A program made the position numbers and the translations under genes. Positions 11,769 through 23,800 of a stretch of 64,000 nucleotides of DNA are shown here, one piece after another. The stretch's first letter is position 1. The number at the start of each line of letters is the position of its first letter. The notes under the pieces are model-generated. The model was not told the origin of the DNA and searched no databases. It saw only the letters and a list, made by a program, of their open reading frames with translations. This DNA is from Mermis nigrescens (taxonomy: Eukaryota; Nematoda; Enoplea; Mermithida; Mermithidae): assembly GCA_036768485.1 (NCBI GenBank), contig JAVLUZ010000650.1, positions 329,161-393,160 on the forward strand, in the 5' to 3' direction.

Positions 11769-12026
11769 CATATTTAAGACTGAGTGGCAGGGGTAGCAAG
11801 AGCGGACCCCTGCTACTTTTAGGGGGACTCCCCCCTTCTCCCGCTGAGGCACTGCGGTCAAAAGGAGTGGCCCAGAAGTACTATACACATTGTTTACACC
11901 TAGCTCAGCTAGGTTTACTTTACACTTAGTTCAGGTTTAGTCTTAGTTTAATCCTAATTTAATCTTAAGCCTAAGCTGGCACTGTGCCAATTTTGACCCC
12001 TCCCACTCCTCAACTATGTCTTTTCC
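11769..12026. other. Sequence downstream of the decayed Polinton, no gene seen
   Basis: In the complete element a membrane glycoprotein gene and a terminal repeat follow the penton gene. Neither is recognisable here. The stretch has short repeats of TTAGTTTAATCCTAA type. Confidence 0.5.
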
Positions 12027-12113
12027 TTAACCATTGTATATCCTTAAGCACTGCCTATCCTTAACCATTGCCTATGCTTAACCATTGTATATGCTTAACC
12101 ATTGCCTATCTTA
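12027..12113. repeat. Tandem ~18-bp repeat
   Basis: Five or so copies of CTTAACCATTGCCTATC / CTTAACCATTGTATATC in direct succession. Confidence 0.7.
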
Positions 12114-12244
12114 TAGCGTTGCCGCCAGGGTCCCACGCATAACTACTAGGCTATCTGCTGCTGCTGAAAACTTATAAATATGACTTCCCGGTCCTTGCTC
12201 AGACACATTGTGCAATTGAACTTGAGCACAAAAGGAGCGAGTAT

Positions 12245-12325
12245 ATATAAATTTGACTTCCCGGTCCTTTGTCTTCCCGGTCCTTCGACTTCCCGGTCCT
12301 TCGACTTCCCGGTCCTTGCTTGAGC
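12245..12325. repeat. Tandem ~17-bp repeat
   Basis: GACTTCCCGGTCCTT is repeated four times in a row, with another copy near 12180. The overlapping minus-strand frames in this area are products of the repeat. Confidence 0.75.
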
Positions 12326-12399
12326 TGCAGAAAAGTGGTACCTGCGTGTACAAAAGATAGGCCGACTTTTACACACGTTATAACATAGTGGTACCTGCG

Positions 12400-15300
12400 A
12401 AATGCGCGGGGGGTCTCTATACTACTTCGTGCCATTTTTGGGCCTAAAAATAGTTTATAGAAGTCAAAAACATCGTTTTTCGGATAGCATAAAAACAAAA
12501 AATATCAAAAAGTCATACAAATCGGACAAAATATATTCAAGACATGAGTATAAAACGCCGATAATTTGACATTTTGAGCAAATGACTAAAAAAGTTTTTT
12601 AAAACAGCACCTTTTCTTCGAATTTTCAAGAAACTTTTGGAAACTTTGAAAAACTCGCGGAATCTGGGAGTGAAGAAATTTTTCAGGGGTGAAAATGTTC
12701 TCGATGTATGAACACCCCTCCCCTCAAACTCCCTCCTAAGATCCTATGTGGCTGCGACCTCCCGAATTGTCACTTTCTCGTGAAAATTGTGAACAGTGAC
12801 TTTTTATGCGTTTCAGCTAATTTTTGACTCAAGAGTCACCAATTTTCGGCGCTTCGCGCCACACACACACATTTGTCGACTATATTTTGTTCAATTACTC
12901 GATTATTTTCATACTTCATCGAAATTCTTTGTTTTTGTGGTTTAGAAAGAAAGAGCACTGTCTGGAACGGTAAATAAGAGTGTCTTAAACGTGTGCACCT
13001 ATTGGTTTTTGGCCTGAAAAGGCATTTTTTTAATGTTTTTGGCCTGACCCCCAGAATTCCCATGCTGTACATGTACATATGTACATATGGTTAATCCTTT
13101 CCCCACACCTACCTGTGGTTAAGACGCCTCGAATGATCGGCCTTGTCTGTCTGTTGTACCATTTTCCACTTCAGCCAGCAGCCTCCTCAGCAAACTATAG
13201 TCTGTTCCATTCTAAAAGATTCATTTTTTACTGAAGTTTTACTACTGTAACAGATTTTCAGTGTATAAATCGCATTTTCAATTATTTTCTCATAAGAGCT
13301 GATTGCTTTAAACTCATCTTTTCGATGTTTAATCTGCTTTGCTTAACATGTGATGCATCTATGTAACAGACTATCGCAACAACCTTACCCGTAAAATATT
13401 CTGCTACAGTAATAAGCCATAAAGCAAAAATAGGCTTTTGGAATGGAACAGGCTATAGTATCGTAGGTATGTACTTAAATAGGATCAGATGTACATATGT
13501 AATACATAGTTTCTAATCAATTCGAAACAATTTTGAAGAAACTTTTCAAGTTGCATCCGTTTTTGGCCTTCATTTTGCCCCAATTTTCCGACAAAATTTG
13601 TCCCTCTTTTCATTCTGGGGGTCCAAAACCCCGAAACCCCTCGCGTGCATGTCTGGTATAGCATTGATATGATATATAATTATCGTAATGTGAAACAAAC
13701 TATAACTGTGACACATTCGCCATTGGGAAACTCCCGTGTGCACGTCAAATGTGCTTTTAGGAGTTTTGTTTTCAAAGCTAAGAATTTCAGTAATATCCCT
13801 ACGATTTTTCAGATCGATTTCTGCTTTATTATTTTTTAAAAATTTGTGCATTCTACAAGTGAGCGTTATTGCAAGTATTTTTTTGTAAACCATTGCATTA
13901 TTTTTGAATTACGTCCTCGTAAACTTCTCGTAGTTTACACCTCTCTCTACACATCATTTTCTAGGTTTCATTGCCGCAGTCGGTCGGTTATGTACCAGCT
14001 CTGTGAGCAATAATGTTAGATTATGTTAGCGATAGCTGTAAAGCTTAGTGGTAAGTGATTCCCTTATATTGTACCTATTTACGTATAGATGTCTTGTCTT
14101 CGGACTACGCAATCTCTCCAATGAAAGTTGAATACTAGGAGATTACAGAAAGGTGTCAGAATATAAACTGGTATTTATGTATGAATTAGTTAGATTTAGA
14201 GAGCCCAAAAGAATTTTGATAAAAATTGAACTATAATTGATGCACCTACAAAACTCCGAAATTACTAATTCATCAATGCCTATTTAAAATAAAATCAGAT
14301 CTGTGAGTCAATTCTGAAGTTCCGTATTCTTAGCAGCATTACTATTGATGTTTTAGGTTTCATCGATTTTATGTGCAAAACACTTTATTAACAATTGATT
14401 CTTTATATAATTGGCTAACTTGTAAAGGTATGAAAGTTTTCGAGGCTACAACAACACTTATGACCATATGTAGAAGCCACATATCAGGTATGATGGGCTA
14501 GAAAAAAAGGGAAAGCTTTGAGTAAGGAGGATCAGATTAATGGGCTATAATGCCACTAAACATTAATTTGTTATGTTGATAACCAACTACACCAGTCGAC
14601 ATTTCTGATCAATTTCAAGTACTTTTCTGTATGATTTCCAATCATTTTTACCCAATTTTAATTTGTCTTGTTTCCCTCGAAAAATTGTCATTCTCGTCTC
14701 TTTCGAACGCCATAGACCCCTAGAATCAAAAAATAAAAATTTTTGGGAAATTTGAGGCAAAGTGAAGGCCAAAAATGGATGAACATTAAACATTTTGCTC
14801 AAAAATACTTAAATTGACCAGAAATTAAGTAATAACGTTGTTTTAATGATATTTCAGCATGCATGCCTATTTATAAGCCATTTTGGCTCAGAAATTGCGG
14901 CTGACCCCCTCACAGACCGGCTGACCCCAGAACGGCCATGCATGGCATCTGTGGTGATCACTCGTTTGAAACATGATCGTAACGATATGAATTTTCGCCC
15001 AAATATTCAACATTAACTAATCATTAGCCTGAGATTAGAGCTGAAATTTAGGTCTCTAATTCCAGGTTCCGAAAGCAATGAGGCTCGTAAATCTAGGATT
15101 TTCAGTACACAGCCAAGGCAGATGTGAGGGAGATAAAAACTTTTTCCTGCTTAGGAAGCAGCTGGAGATCAAAACTCATTCTTTTTAAACTATCTAGGTA
15201 GATTATCAAAAGAAACGAAATTAAGATTTAATTAACACGTGATTTACCATGAATAACGACAGCCGAAGTCTACGGATTTAATGAGCTTTATAAGTAAATT

Positions 15301-16760
15301 CGTGTTTTGTAAATTTCTCATATAAAACATCAACTTTTTCTCACTCTGGAGCGTGCCCATCTGGCAGGTAAGCTGTAGAGATTTTTTAACCTAAGTATTA
15401 CTTGAATAACTAATGTGATAGCTAATCTAGACCTTATTTACCTACTTCAATCAGTTTTTGCAAGTTTTCTGATTTCGTCAGTTTTTGACCTTAAATACAC
15501 TTTTTCCTGAAAATTTTTGTATTCTCCTTCCGGAGGTCTAAATCGCTCTGATCGCTCACTCTGTACTTACGTTCATTTTCGATCTGGTTTGAATATTGCA
15601 ATGTGATTTGCAGTGCACTGAGGTAGGTAGGATGCACAAATAATTTGGGCGGGTTTTTACATAGAGGCTTATTTAAAATAAAAATTAATCATCGATTGGG
15701 TCTCCCTCATATCCCAAACTTCCCTACAATTTCGTTAAATTTGTTTGCATAACATCTTTAATGATGGAGAGTTTTTAAAATGCGTATTGGAATTTGAGGT
15801 AGGCCGATGCTGGGGAGAATTTTACTTTATGTAGCGCAACTTCGTATCTTAGCTAAAAAAATGTTTAAAAGCCATGAAAGCTATCCTTGTTTCACGTATC
15901 AGATTTGGCCCATTCCTTACCCATTCAAAGTCGCTTTTATTCTGCCATTAAATTGCAACTTCTAATTGAAAAGAAACCGATACGTGCCCTGCACACCTGA
16001 GCGTGGGGGTATGCACCCCAGAAGGCCGAATATCCCCCAGAAACCAAAATACCCTTCCCCCAGAATTCAATTTTTGAATTTTTTGTTTTTTTCGCAATTT
16101 TTTGATGCCAATGGATAGTGCTCAATGAGAAACGTTGAAAAATGGTGTTTTTTCGCATACAATCATTTTTAAGACCATTTATTGACCTTTGAAAAATCTT
16201 CCATCCCCCCAGAATTTTGGTGCTGCCTATGTATGGTGCCCTGCTCCTTTCGCTACCTCTGATTGAATCACGCGCTGATTCCATGTTCTAGTTAAATGAT
16301 ATCGCATCTGTGTTGGCTACGATAACAATTATTCTTATGGTATTATATATCATAAATTTTGTGGTCTTGAACTGGAGACGAGAAAAGATTAATGAAGTAA
16401 GCACCAATAAAGCTTCGGTGAGCAACATTTTAATTCGAACATCCGGAGTTCGGACTTAATTACTTCGCAATATTCAGAAATGTGATTTATATTTTGATAA
16501 CGAAGAAGCAAAAAGTTTTAACTCGGTGGAACATTAGGTTGGTTTGATTCATTTGCTGAACGGTAGAAAAAACTTTTGACAATTTTCTAAAAGCAAAATA
16601 AGTGTTCAGATTAAACGTGGGAAGTGGCGTTCCTTAAAGACGAGTCAAAATTTTGACAAATTTTGCCAACAAATGGTTGGCTTTTGTCTGATCAAGATAA
16701 TCAAATCTTGATTTGAAATTGTTGTGAAACGATAGTCTGATTTTTCTTATGTTCTTTTTA
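12400..16760. other. Repeat-rich intergenic sequence, no gene seen
   Basis: It holds arms of a dispersed repeat family (cores TTCATTTTGCC, TTCTGGGGGTC and CATGCATGTCTGG, e.g. 13560-13670, 14590-14900, 15990-16230). It also holds a stretch at 13795-14010 matching 49470-49680 and 58620-58830 in the tandem units (CTACGATTTTTCAGATCGAT ... CAGTCGGTCGGTTAT). No exon with convincing borders was recognised. Confidence 0.45.
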
Positions 16761-16779
16761 ACATGCAGGGCAGAATGGC

Positions 16780-17110
16780 CATACATGGACGTGGTGAGTC
16801 TGGGGGTTTGGAGCCCCAGAAGCAGTAAAGCCGGACCCTTGAGAGTCTCCGTGCTTAAGCATATAGCACATGCTTAAGCATAGAGACTCTGAGATTGTAG
16901 GCGCGAAGCGCCTACAACGGAGCCGTACTACACATTTAAGCACGTTACACCTTAAAGTATAGGCGCGAAGCACCAATCTTGAAGCGAAAGCGCGAAGGGC
17001 CGAACTTTGAGCGTTACACGTTAAAGTACTCTACACATTAAAATATAGAGGCGCGAATCGCCGAACTTGAGAGGGTCATCCCCAAAGCATTGGCGTGTAG
17101 CGCCGAATTC
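16780..17110. repeat. Long inverted repeat, left arm
   Basis: This arm (GAGAGTCTCCGTGCTTAAGC, then TGTAGGCGCGAAGCGCCTAC and several CTACACATTAAA blocks) reappears reverse-complemented at 20515-20850. About 3.4 kb lies between. It contains several copies of the GGCGCGAAGCGCC motif. Confidence 0.65.
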
Positions 17111-17294
17111 GGGCCCTATGCGGGCGCAGAACGTCAAATTTCTCCCTAGGTCACATGAGTCCATCAGGTTCAGGGTGCCGATTTCAGTAAGGCCATCAGA
17201 ATTAAGATAATAACATTGAACTGACTAATCACTAGGCGGCATATACGCACATACTATAACACGGTTTTATTAGTGCGATAAACTGTTCGCTCTG

Positions 17295-18140
17295 GCGACT
17301 CAAGCTAAGTAATCATTATTCAAAAAGGTACAGAAGCAAAATATTATAGAAATCTGTTTTGAACTGTAGCTGTCGCTCAAGCTATGTTTTCATTATTCAA
17401 AAAGGTACAGAAGCAAAATATTATAGAAATCTATTTTAAACTGCTGCTGTCGACTAAAACTAAGTTTTCATTATTCAGAAAGGTACAAAAGCAAAATATA
17501 GAAATCTGTTTTGAACTGCAGCTGTCGACTCAAACTAAGTTTTCATTATTCAGAAAAAACAAAATATTATTGAAATTTAAATGGTCACTGGCATCTAGTT
17601 ATTGATACTTTACTACAGAAGTAGGTCCAACTCAAACTAAATTTTTCATTATACAGAAGACTACAAAAGAAAAATTATATAGAAATCTGTTTTGAACTGC
17701 TGCTATCGACTCAAACTAAAATTTAATTATTCAGAAAGGTACAAAAGAAAAATATTGTAGAAATTTGTTTTGAACTGCAGCTGTCGACTCAAACTAAGTT
17801 TTCATTATTTAGAAAAAAGCAAAATATTATTGAAATTTAAATGGTCACTGGCATCTAGCTATTGACCCTTTACTACAAAAAATAGGTCCAACTCAAACTA
17901 AATTTTTCATTATACAGAAAACTATAAGAGAAAAATTTGTAGAAATCTGTTTTGAACTGCGGCTGTCGACTCAGACGAAGTTTTCATTATTCAGAAAAAA
18001 AGCAAAATACTATTGAAATCTAAATGGTCACTGGCATGTAGCAATTGACCCTTGACTACAAAAATAGGTGCAACTCAAACTAAATTTTTTATTATACTGA
18101 AAACTACAAAAGAAAAATTATATAGAAATCTTACTAGCAC
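17295..18140. repeat. Minisatellite, about ten copies of an ~80-100-bp unit
   Basis: The block CTCAAACTAAGTTTTCATTA, TTCAGAAAGGTACAAAAG, AAATATTATAGAAATCTG and TTTTGAACTGCAGCTGTCGA recurs with variation. Some alternate units carry an AAATGGTCACTGGCATCTAG extension, giving a higher-order structure. The plus-strand frame at 17384-17605 is only the translated repeat. Confidence 0.8.
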
Positions 18141-18215
18141 AATATTGTGAAGATTTTCAGCTGCTTTTGAAAAGACAGCCCGTAATTCCATGCTTTTAAA
18201 AACGTAGAAAAATCC

Positions 18216-18431
18216 TTGACCGGTCCCCAAAACGCACTAATTCTCATTTTATATTATACAATGTTGTCTCTTAACGGTCTTCCTCTCGAGCTCAAGCGCC
18301 AAGTTTTTAAGTTGCTTGACAAACGGAGCAAGTCGAAGTCTGTTAAACTGGAAGTAAATTCGGATTTGACATTGTTAGTCGGGTATTCGGGTAGAACAGA
18401 ACCCGAATATGAATACTCAATTATCATCCTG
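18216..18431 (+). pseudogene. Possible exon, first part of a SEA-like extracellular domain
   Basis: An open frame of 72 codons ends at CTG|GTAATA, a plausible donor. The peptide (LELKRQVFKLLDKRSKSK, then a strand-like EYSIIIL) and the continuation of the next exon (VNFEL followed by DEVEETLKELI) resemble the pattern of a SEA domain, an extracellular module of membrane proteins. That resemblance is by eye only. The join to the next exon needs a one-base correction, so the pair may be a dead exon set or carry an assembly indel. Confidence 0.35.
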
Positions 18432-18486
18432 GTAATAGCGGAAATGACCCATTAGCCACCAAACGACCATTGATTTTTACCTACAG

Positions 18487-18578
18487 GTCAACTTCGAATT
18501 ATAGACTAGCAGACGAAGTTGAAGAAACTCTGAAGGAGCTAATATGCGTGACAAATCCTGGAAATATAACTTGCAGAG
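18487..18578 (+). pseudogene. Possible exon, second part of the SEA-like domain
   Basis: It is bordered by TTTACCTACAG| and AGAG|GTGAGT, both good consensus splice sites. In the frame continuing from the previous exon a TAG appears after five codons. In the frame one base over it reads LADEVEETLKELICVTNP and GNITC, with an N-glycosylation site, ending in phase 1. The frame conflict points to decay or a base error near 18500. Confidence 0.4.
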
Positions 18579-18686
18579 GTGAGTATTTTTAATAAACGTG
18601 ACAAGGACATCATCATGAGTTAAGCTACATCTGTATATTTTTTACTTATTGCTTTCTCTAAGCATAAGCTAAATTTATTTGTGTAA

Positions 18687-19276
18687 TGTAAAAATTATCG
18701 CTGACAAAGTGCTCCGATTTTTACTTGACAATATCTCCAACAATCTCAACTTCTGTCGGTAATATCGTCGATAATAATAAAACCTAATGCAGAAAGGTGG
18801 TTTTCTGCGCTAGCGTCTATATTTGGGATTGCTAGTCAGTTGTTAGCTGATGTAATTACAAATAGGTGTTTATAAAGCGCGCATAAGATATGCCTAATTG
18901 AGATTTTCAGAGGAATGTGGCGTTGTGATGGTTTTTGTGCAGAATGTGAGGATTTTGTGCACCTCACATTTTCCAGAAAAATCTCATATTCCAAATTGTG
19001 TACTCACATTCTGCTCAAAAACCTTCACATCGCCACATTCCTCTGAAAATCTCAATTAGGCATATCTTATGCGCGTTTTATAAAAGTCACATATCTGTAA
19101 TTGCATCAGCTAACAACTGACCAGCAATCCCCAATATAGGCACTAGCAGAATTGGCAGAAAACCACCTTTCTGCATGAGGTTGTATTATTATCGGCGATA
19201 TTACCGGCAAAAGTTGAGATTGTTGGAGTTATTAATCAACTAAAAATTGGAGTACTTTGTCAGCGATTATTTTTAC
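18687..19276. mobile_element. Foldback MITE
   Basis: Two ~260-bp arms are reverse complements: left GTAAAAATTATCGCTGACAA, right ending TTGTCAGCGATTATTTTTAC. Further matched blocks include CAGAAAGGTGGTTTTCTGC and ATTGAGATTTTCAGAGGAAT. A short spacer (~18950-19000) separates the arms. No coding capacity. Confidence 0.8.
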
Positions 19277-19523
19277 TTTAAAAAATTGCGTATGAAGAAA
19301 ACGCATACTAGGTTTAGAATTTAATGAAGTGACGGTAGTGACCAATATTGTGAAGAATGTGAGCTTCTACATGAAGAATATGATGTAAACGTGAATCACA
19401 TGTGCATTAAAGTTTATATAAAAACTGCCACATCTTGAAGTTGACAAAATGGATAAAATCTGTGAAATCTGCGATAAGCAATTACTTAATAATTTTACTT
19501 TAAAACGACCTCATACATGGAAT

Positions 19524-19531
19524 ATCAGAAA
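19524..19531. repeat. 8-bp target site duplication of hAT MITE (left)
   Basis: ATCAGAAA here is repeated exactly at 19719-19726. Confidence 0.85.
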
Positions 19532-19718
19532 CAGTGGCGGATCCAGGATTTTATTAAGGGGGCGGTACCCCTAAGGGGGGGCGGAACCCTGACTTGAGCG
19601 GAAAAATTTGTCGTTTCAAGCTGAAAATCGCTAAAAATCGCTCAAAAATCCTTAATTTTGCGCACTATTTTGGGCCAATGGGAGGTGGCCCCCCCGCCCC
19701 TTCCTAAATCCGCCCCTG
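19532..19718 (+). mobile_element. hAT MITE (CAGTGGCGGATCC family)
   Basis: A 187-bp element that starts CAGTGGCGGATCCAGGAT and ends AAATCCGCCCCTG, flanked by an exact 8-bp duplication ATCAGAAA. A related copy in opposite orientation lies at 23563-23712, and more degenerate ones near 30777-31088, 45733 and 54872. Confidence 0.88.
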
Positions 19719-20113
19719 ATCAGAAATGAAGGATGACAGCTGATGATGGCAGTGAAGGCAGTAACGATGAAGATTCTTCAGAAGTGTCTGAAGACTGCTC
19801 AAATGAGGCTGAAATTGAAACTGGTTGGACTAATCCGTTTTGGCGCTTTTTAGTAAAGGTTGTGCTTTCAGATTTTGATGATTTTCCGAATAATATACGA
19901 GACCTTCAAACAGAACCATTTTACAGCAGTTTTGTTAATAAGATCCATATTCTCTATGATGTTTATGAATCACCCCTAGATGCTCTAAATGAAAGCGAAT
20001 TAAGGATAGAACTAGAACGCGCTAATGATTATTACCGGTATAAATTAAAGTTTGGCAAAAAGGAAGCTGATGAGACAGCTTGGGCCAGTCGAAAATACAT
20101 GTTAAACAATTGA

Positions 20114-20514
20114 TTAGCAAAAATGCCGATCTGGTTTAGGATGAGCAAATGAAACCAGAAGACAATACTGAAGTTTTCACATATGTTGAAGAGTCTAGCA
20201 GTGCTTCTAGACTATCCAGATCGGATAAAAATGCTCAGAATATAATCAGTACACTACTCTAAAAATATATACTATCCAATTAATTAATTAATTAATTAAT
20301 TACTGTGTTTTTGTATTGTATGGAACATTTGCATATTTTCTCTGAGTGGTGCCTAAAAATAGGTAATGGATATGTAAATAAGTGGGTTGGACACTTACAC
20401 GCTCGATGAACTCTCAGCTATTTTAGCTCTCTTCTTTTTGCGCTCAAACCCCTAGGCTTTACGTTTTATCTCTAATTGAATTGGTGCGATTCTTGATGTA
20501 AAAATAGAACAGGC
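20114..20514. other. Intergenic, with an ATTA microsatellite
   Basis: It contains (TTAA)n at about 20278-20303. A frame near 20151-20262 (KPEDNTEVFTYVEES) may be more of the same small gene downstream of its stop, but this is weak. Confidence 0.4.
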
Positions 20515-20850
20515 TGAGCTCGGTGCTTCGCGCCTATACTCTAACATGTAGAGCATGCTTAAATGTGCAGTAATACAGCACGAAATTCGGCGCTTTACGC
20601 TTATACTTTAAGATGTAGCGTGCTTTATTGTGTAGTACGGCCCAAAATTCGGCGATTCGCGCCTACAAAGAGAGAGTGGCAAGACGCACGCACCTTAGGA
20701 ATCGCTGGATGGTAAAAGTAAGTTCGGCGCTTCGCGCCAAGCTTTAATGTGCAGTATGGCCCCATTGAAGTAGGCGCTTCGCGCCTACAATTTCAGAGTC
20801 TCTATGCTTAAGCGTGTACTATGCTTAATCACGGAGACTCTCAAGGGTTC
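20515..20850. repeat. Long inverted repeat, right arm
   Basis: Reverse complement of the arm at 16780-17110: GTAGGCGCTTCGCGCCTACA, then GAGTCTCTATGCTTAAGC and CACGGAGACTCTCAAGGG near the outer end. Together the arms enclose the minisatellite, SEA-like exons, foldback element and interrupted gene. Confidence 0.65.
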
Positions 20851-23800
20851 GGTTTTACTATTCCCAGAATCTAAGAGACACTCAAAATTGATAGACCCTC
20901 TTGCTAATTTTTTAGCAGTTCAGCTTCGTCGGCCCTCGAATTTTGTTGCTGCCCATGTATGAGGATGACCCAAAAAAGTTGTATGATGATCTTCCCAAAA
21001 GTTGTATTTCCATTTTCCTTCTACTTGACCTAGAGTAATATGATCTAGTATTCGATTAAAAAAATTTCTGGCTAGAAGACTTCTAGCTTGTTGCTTCAAA
21101 TTGTCATAGTCGCACAGAAACAAGCGAGCGGTTTTTGGGATCCTTGGCTTGTAGAATGAGAAAATGAAATATTTTTTGGGAGAAAACGAGGCTGAATGAA
21201 GGCCAAAAAGATGAAAATCAAAATATTATTCTAAAGCGCTCAAAATTGACTACACACTATGAATGTAGTTTTCATAGAGCTTAAACCAGTTTTTAAGACC
21301 ATTTTGGCTCAAAAAACTGCTCTCTGCTGATTTTTTCTTTTTGACCGGCTATGTTCTGCTAATGTGGTCAAAATATGTCGGATACAAACGCACTGAATGT
21401 GTAAAAATGAAAAACAAACAAACAAACGCTTAATGAAAACAATAAAAAATGACTACTCTGAATCCAAAAGCAATAAGCAACAAAAATCTCAGACGCATTT
21501 ATCGTTATGTTGACAAAAAAATTAGATTTACATTTCAAGCAATTATTAACTAATTAGGATAAGTAGTTTACAATTTTTTCCATTATTAACCGGCTAAAAT
21601 ACTTATTTTTGTACAATAATAAGCCAAAGAGGACATGGGCAGATATGCACGTAAATTGGTTGGACGTCTAGCTGGACCATCGTTTATATTGAAAAATGAG
21701 AGATTTTCTCGAGAAAATAAAGCAAAAAGAAGGCCAAAAATGAATAAAAATTGAAAATTTTCCTCAAATGTGGTTAAAATTGACTAAATGTGCAATAGCA
21801 TAGTCTTAACGCCATTAGAGCATTTACATTAGTTTTTGCGCTTATTTCGTCCAAAACTGATCTCTGACTAGCTGAATCCCAGATCAATATGCGTAACTCA
21901 GAAAAGTTTACAATTTTGTCACCCTTCCATTTGGTTTTTCAAAGAACTTGTAATGTTTCGCAATACATCCATAGCAGGTAACACAAAACATTTCGACTTA
22001 CCTTGTTTGGTCATTCTGTATAACATTGTATCTAGCATTGTATCATTGTAACTTTGACAAAAAAGAAACAGTTAATCCGATAGATAATTAAGTTCCAAAA
22101 TTTTGTCAAAAATAAAAGAAGTTGGTCAAGCACAACACTGTTTCTACGGAATCACCATCCAACTCAATCAAGTACTAAAATCATTCTTTATATTGAGCAT
22201 TGTTTTCGTTCTGCGGCTACAAAAGTCAGGAATACTAACAAGGCATATTGTGTAGAACACACGAAATGAGACATTTTGGCGCCGCCGTTTTGGCGCCACA
22301 ATCTTTGTAATATTATTAATTATTTACATTTCATTTATGAATAAAGTATAATACAGATTCTGAAAGCCCATTTAATTCTCTACGTGATGGTATAAATTAC
22401 TTTTAGAATATCTTTTAATTTAGTGAGATAATTGAATGCATCTAAAAATACACTGAATTTTCTACAGTTTTTTAGTCATACACAAATGAATACTCATCGA
22501 ATCGAAAAGAACAATATGCAAGTTTGTAGCTTGTAGAACCTGCTTTCTGAATATATAATTTGTTTTAAAATTGTTTTAAAATTGATTTAATTAGAATAAT
22601 TTATAAGTTGCTGGCGCCAAAGCGCCAAAACGTCTTAGACCCTGACTACCTACAGCCTTTACCGTAGAAAATCGCACGGAGTCGCTCAGAGGAGCGACGC
22701 TCTCATTTGATTTGATTCGATGATAGCATCTAGTTCAACTCCATTCATTTTTTCTCGTTAAGCTTTGTCAATTCTGAACTGCATACCCTGCTAATATTTC
22801 TGGCTTTAAATTGCCTTAGATTGCCTTGAGGGAAATAATGACTGAAATGAGAGTACAAACCATGCTGGATAAAACGAGTGGCTTCAGCTCATGATTGAGT
22901 TGGATTGCGACCTCGTAGAAGAATTGTAATATTCATTCAATCCGCCTTCGTCAGACAAAATTTTTGAATTTGTTTCGCTATTGGACAGTCTACACCTGGT
23001 CCAATTTTGATTAATTTTCAAATCATTAAGGATAATTATTTTCGGTCCGACTTTAATGAAAATTTTTTTCCGCGCGTTCTTTTCGTATTACATGTTGCTT
23101 TTTAAAAGCGACTTTCCCAACCCATTTTGACCTATTTCTACAAGTTATCATATTCAACACGCACTATGGCCCTTCATGATAAAAACTACGAGCAAATTGA
23201 AATGAATTTCATGCGCTCCCTTCCAAACGAATATTTGACCGTGCAAATATAATCCTTCTGAACTGACAATTCTTTTAATGAAAATCTGATCGAGTATCAT
23301 TGTTGACCACAGTTGCGAAGCATGGCCGATCTGGAGGTTAAAATATGGAATTTTCGGGCCAAAATGACCTCAAAAACTGGTATACGTGAATGCTAAAACA
23401 GCGTTAAAACTATGTTATTCTGCAGTTTCTGGTCAATTTCAAGCACTTTTGAAGAAACTTTTAAATTTTCATCCATTTTAAGCCATCATTTTGCCTCTTT
23501 TTTCGAAAAATTTTCCGATTTTTCCATTCTCGGGTCTAATACTTCTGAACCTCCTTCTTCCACAGGGGTCCAAAATAGTGCGCAAAATTAAGGATTTTTG
23601 AGCGATCTTTAGCGATTTTTGGGTTAAAACGGTTAATTTTTCCGCCCAAGTCAGGGTTCCGCTCCCCCTTAGGGGTACCGCCCCCCTTAGAAAAATCCTG
23701 GATCCGCCACTGTTCTTCCACGTGTATGTCTGGCCCTGACCAGACATGCACGTGGAGGTTTGGGGGTCCTGCTGACCCCCGAGTATAAAAACGGGAAATT

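Larger units (their letters stand above)
19449..20113 (+). pseudogene. Small gene with Cys-pair N-terminus and acidic stretch, interrupted by a hAT MITE
   Basis: An ATG at 19449 opens a frame with CEIC (a possible zinc-binding pair) and an LKRPHTW block, running into the MITE at 19532. Beyond the MITE the frame continues as an acidic Ser/Asp/Glu-rich stretch. A folded-looking segment of ~90 residues follows (TNPFWRFLVKVVLS, then FYSSFVNKIHILYDVY and TAWASRKYML) to a TGA-free end at 20113. I do not recognise the family. The arrangement of a Cys pair, acidic linker and helical C-terminus suggests a nuclear protein, but this is inference. The MITE and its 8-bp duplication disrupt the frame, so it is probably dead unless the insertion is spliced out. 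Confidence 0.5.

Noticed and set aside
12111..12498. Overlapping minus-strand frames with repeated GPGSRRTGK-like peptides
   Set aside because: They arise from the tandem GACTTCCCGGTCCTT repeat.
17384..17605. 73-aa repeated Phe/Ser/Lys frame
   Set aside because: It is the translated minisatellite.
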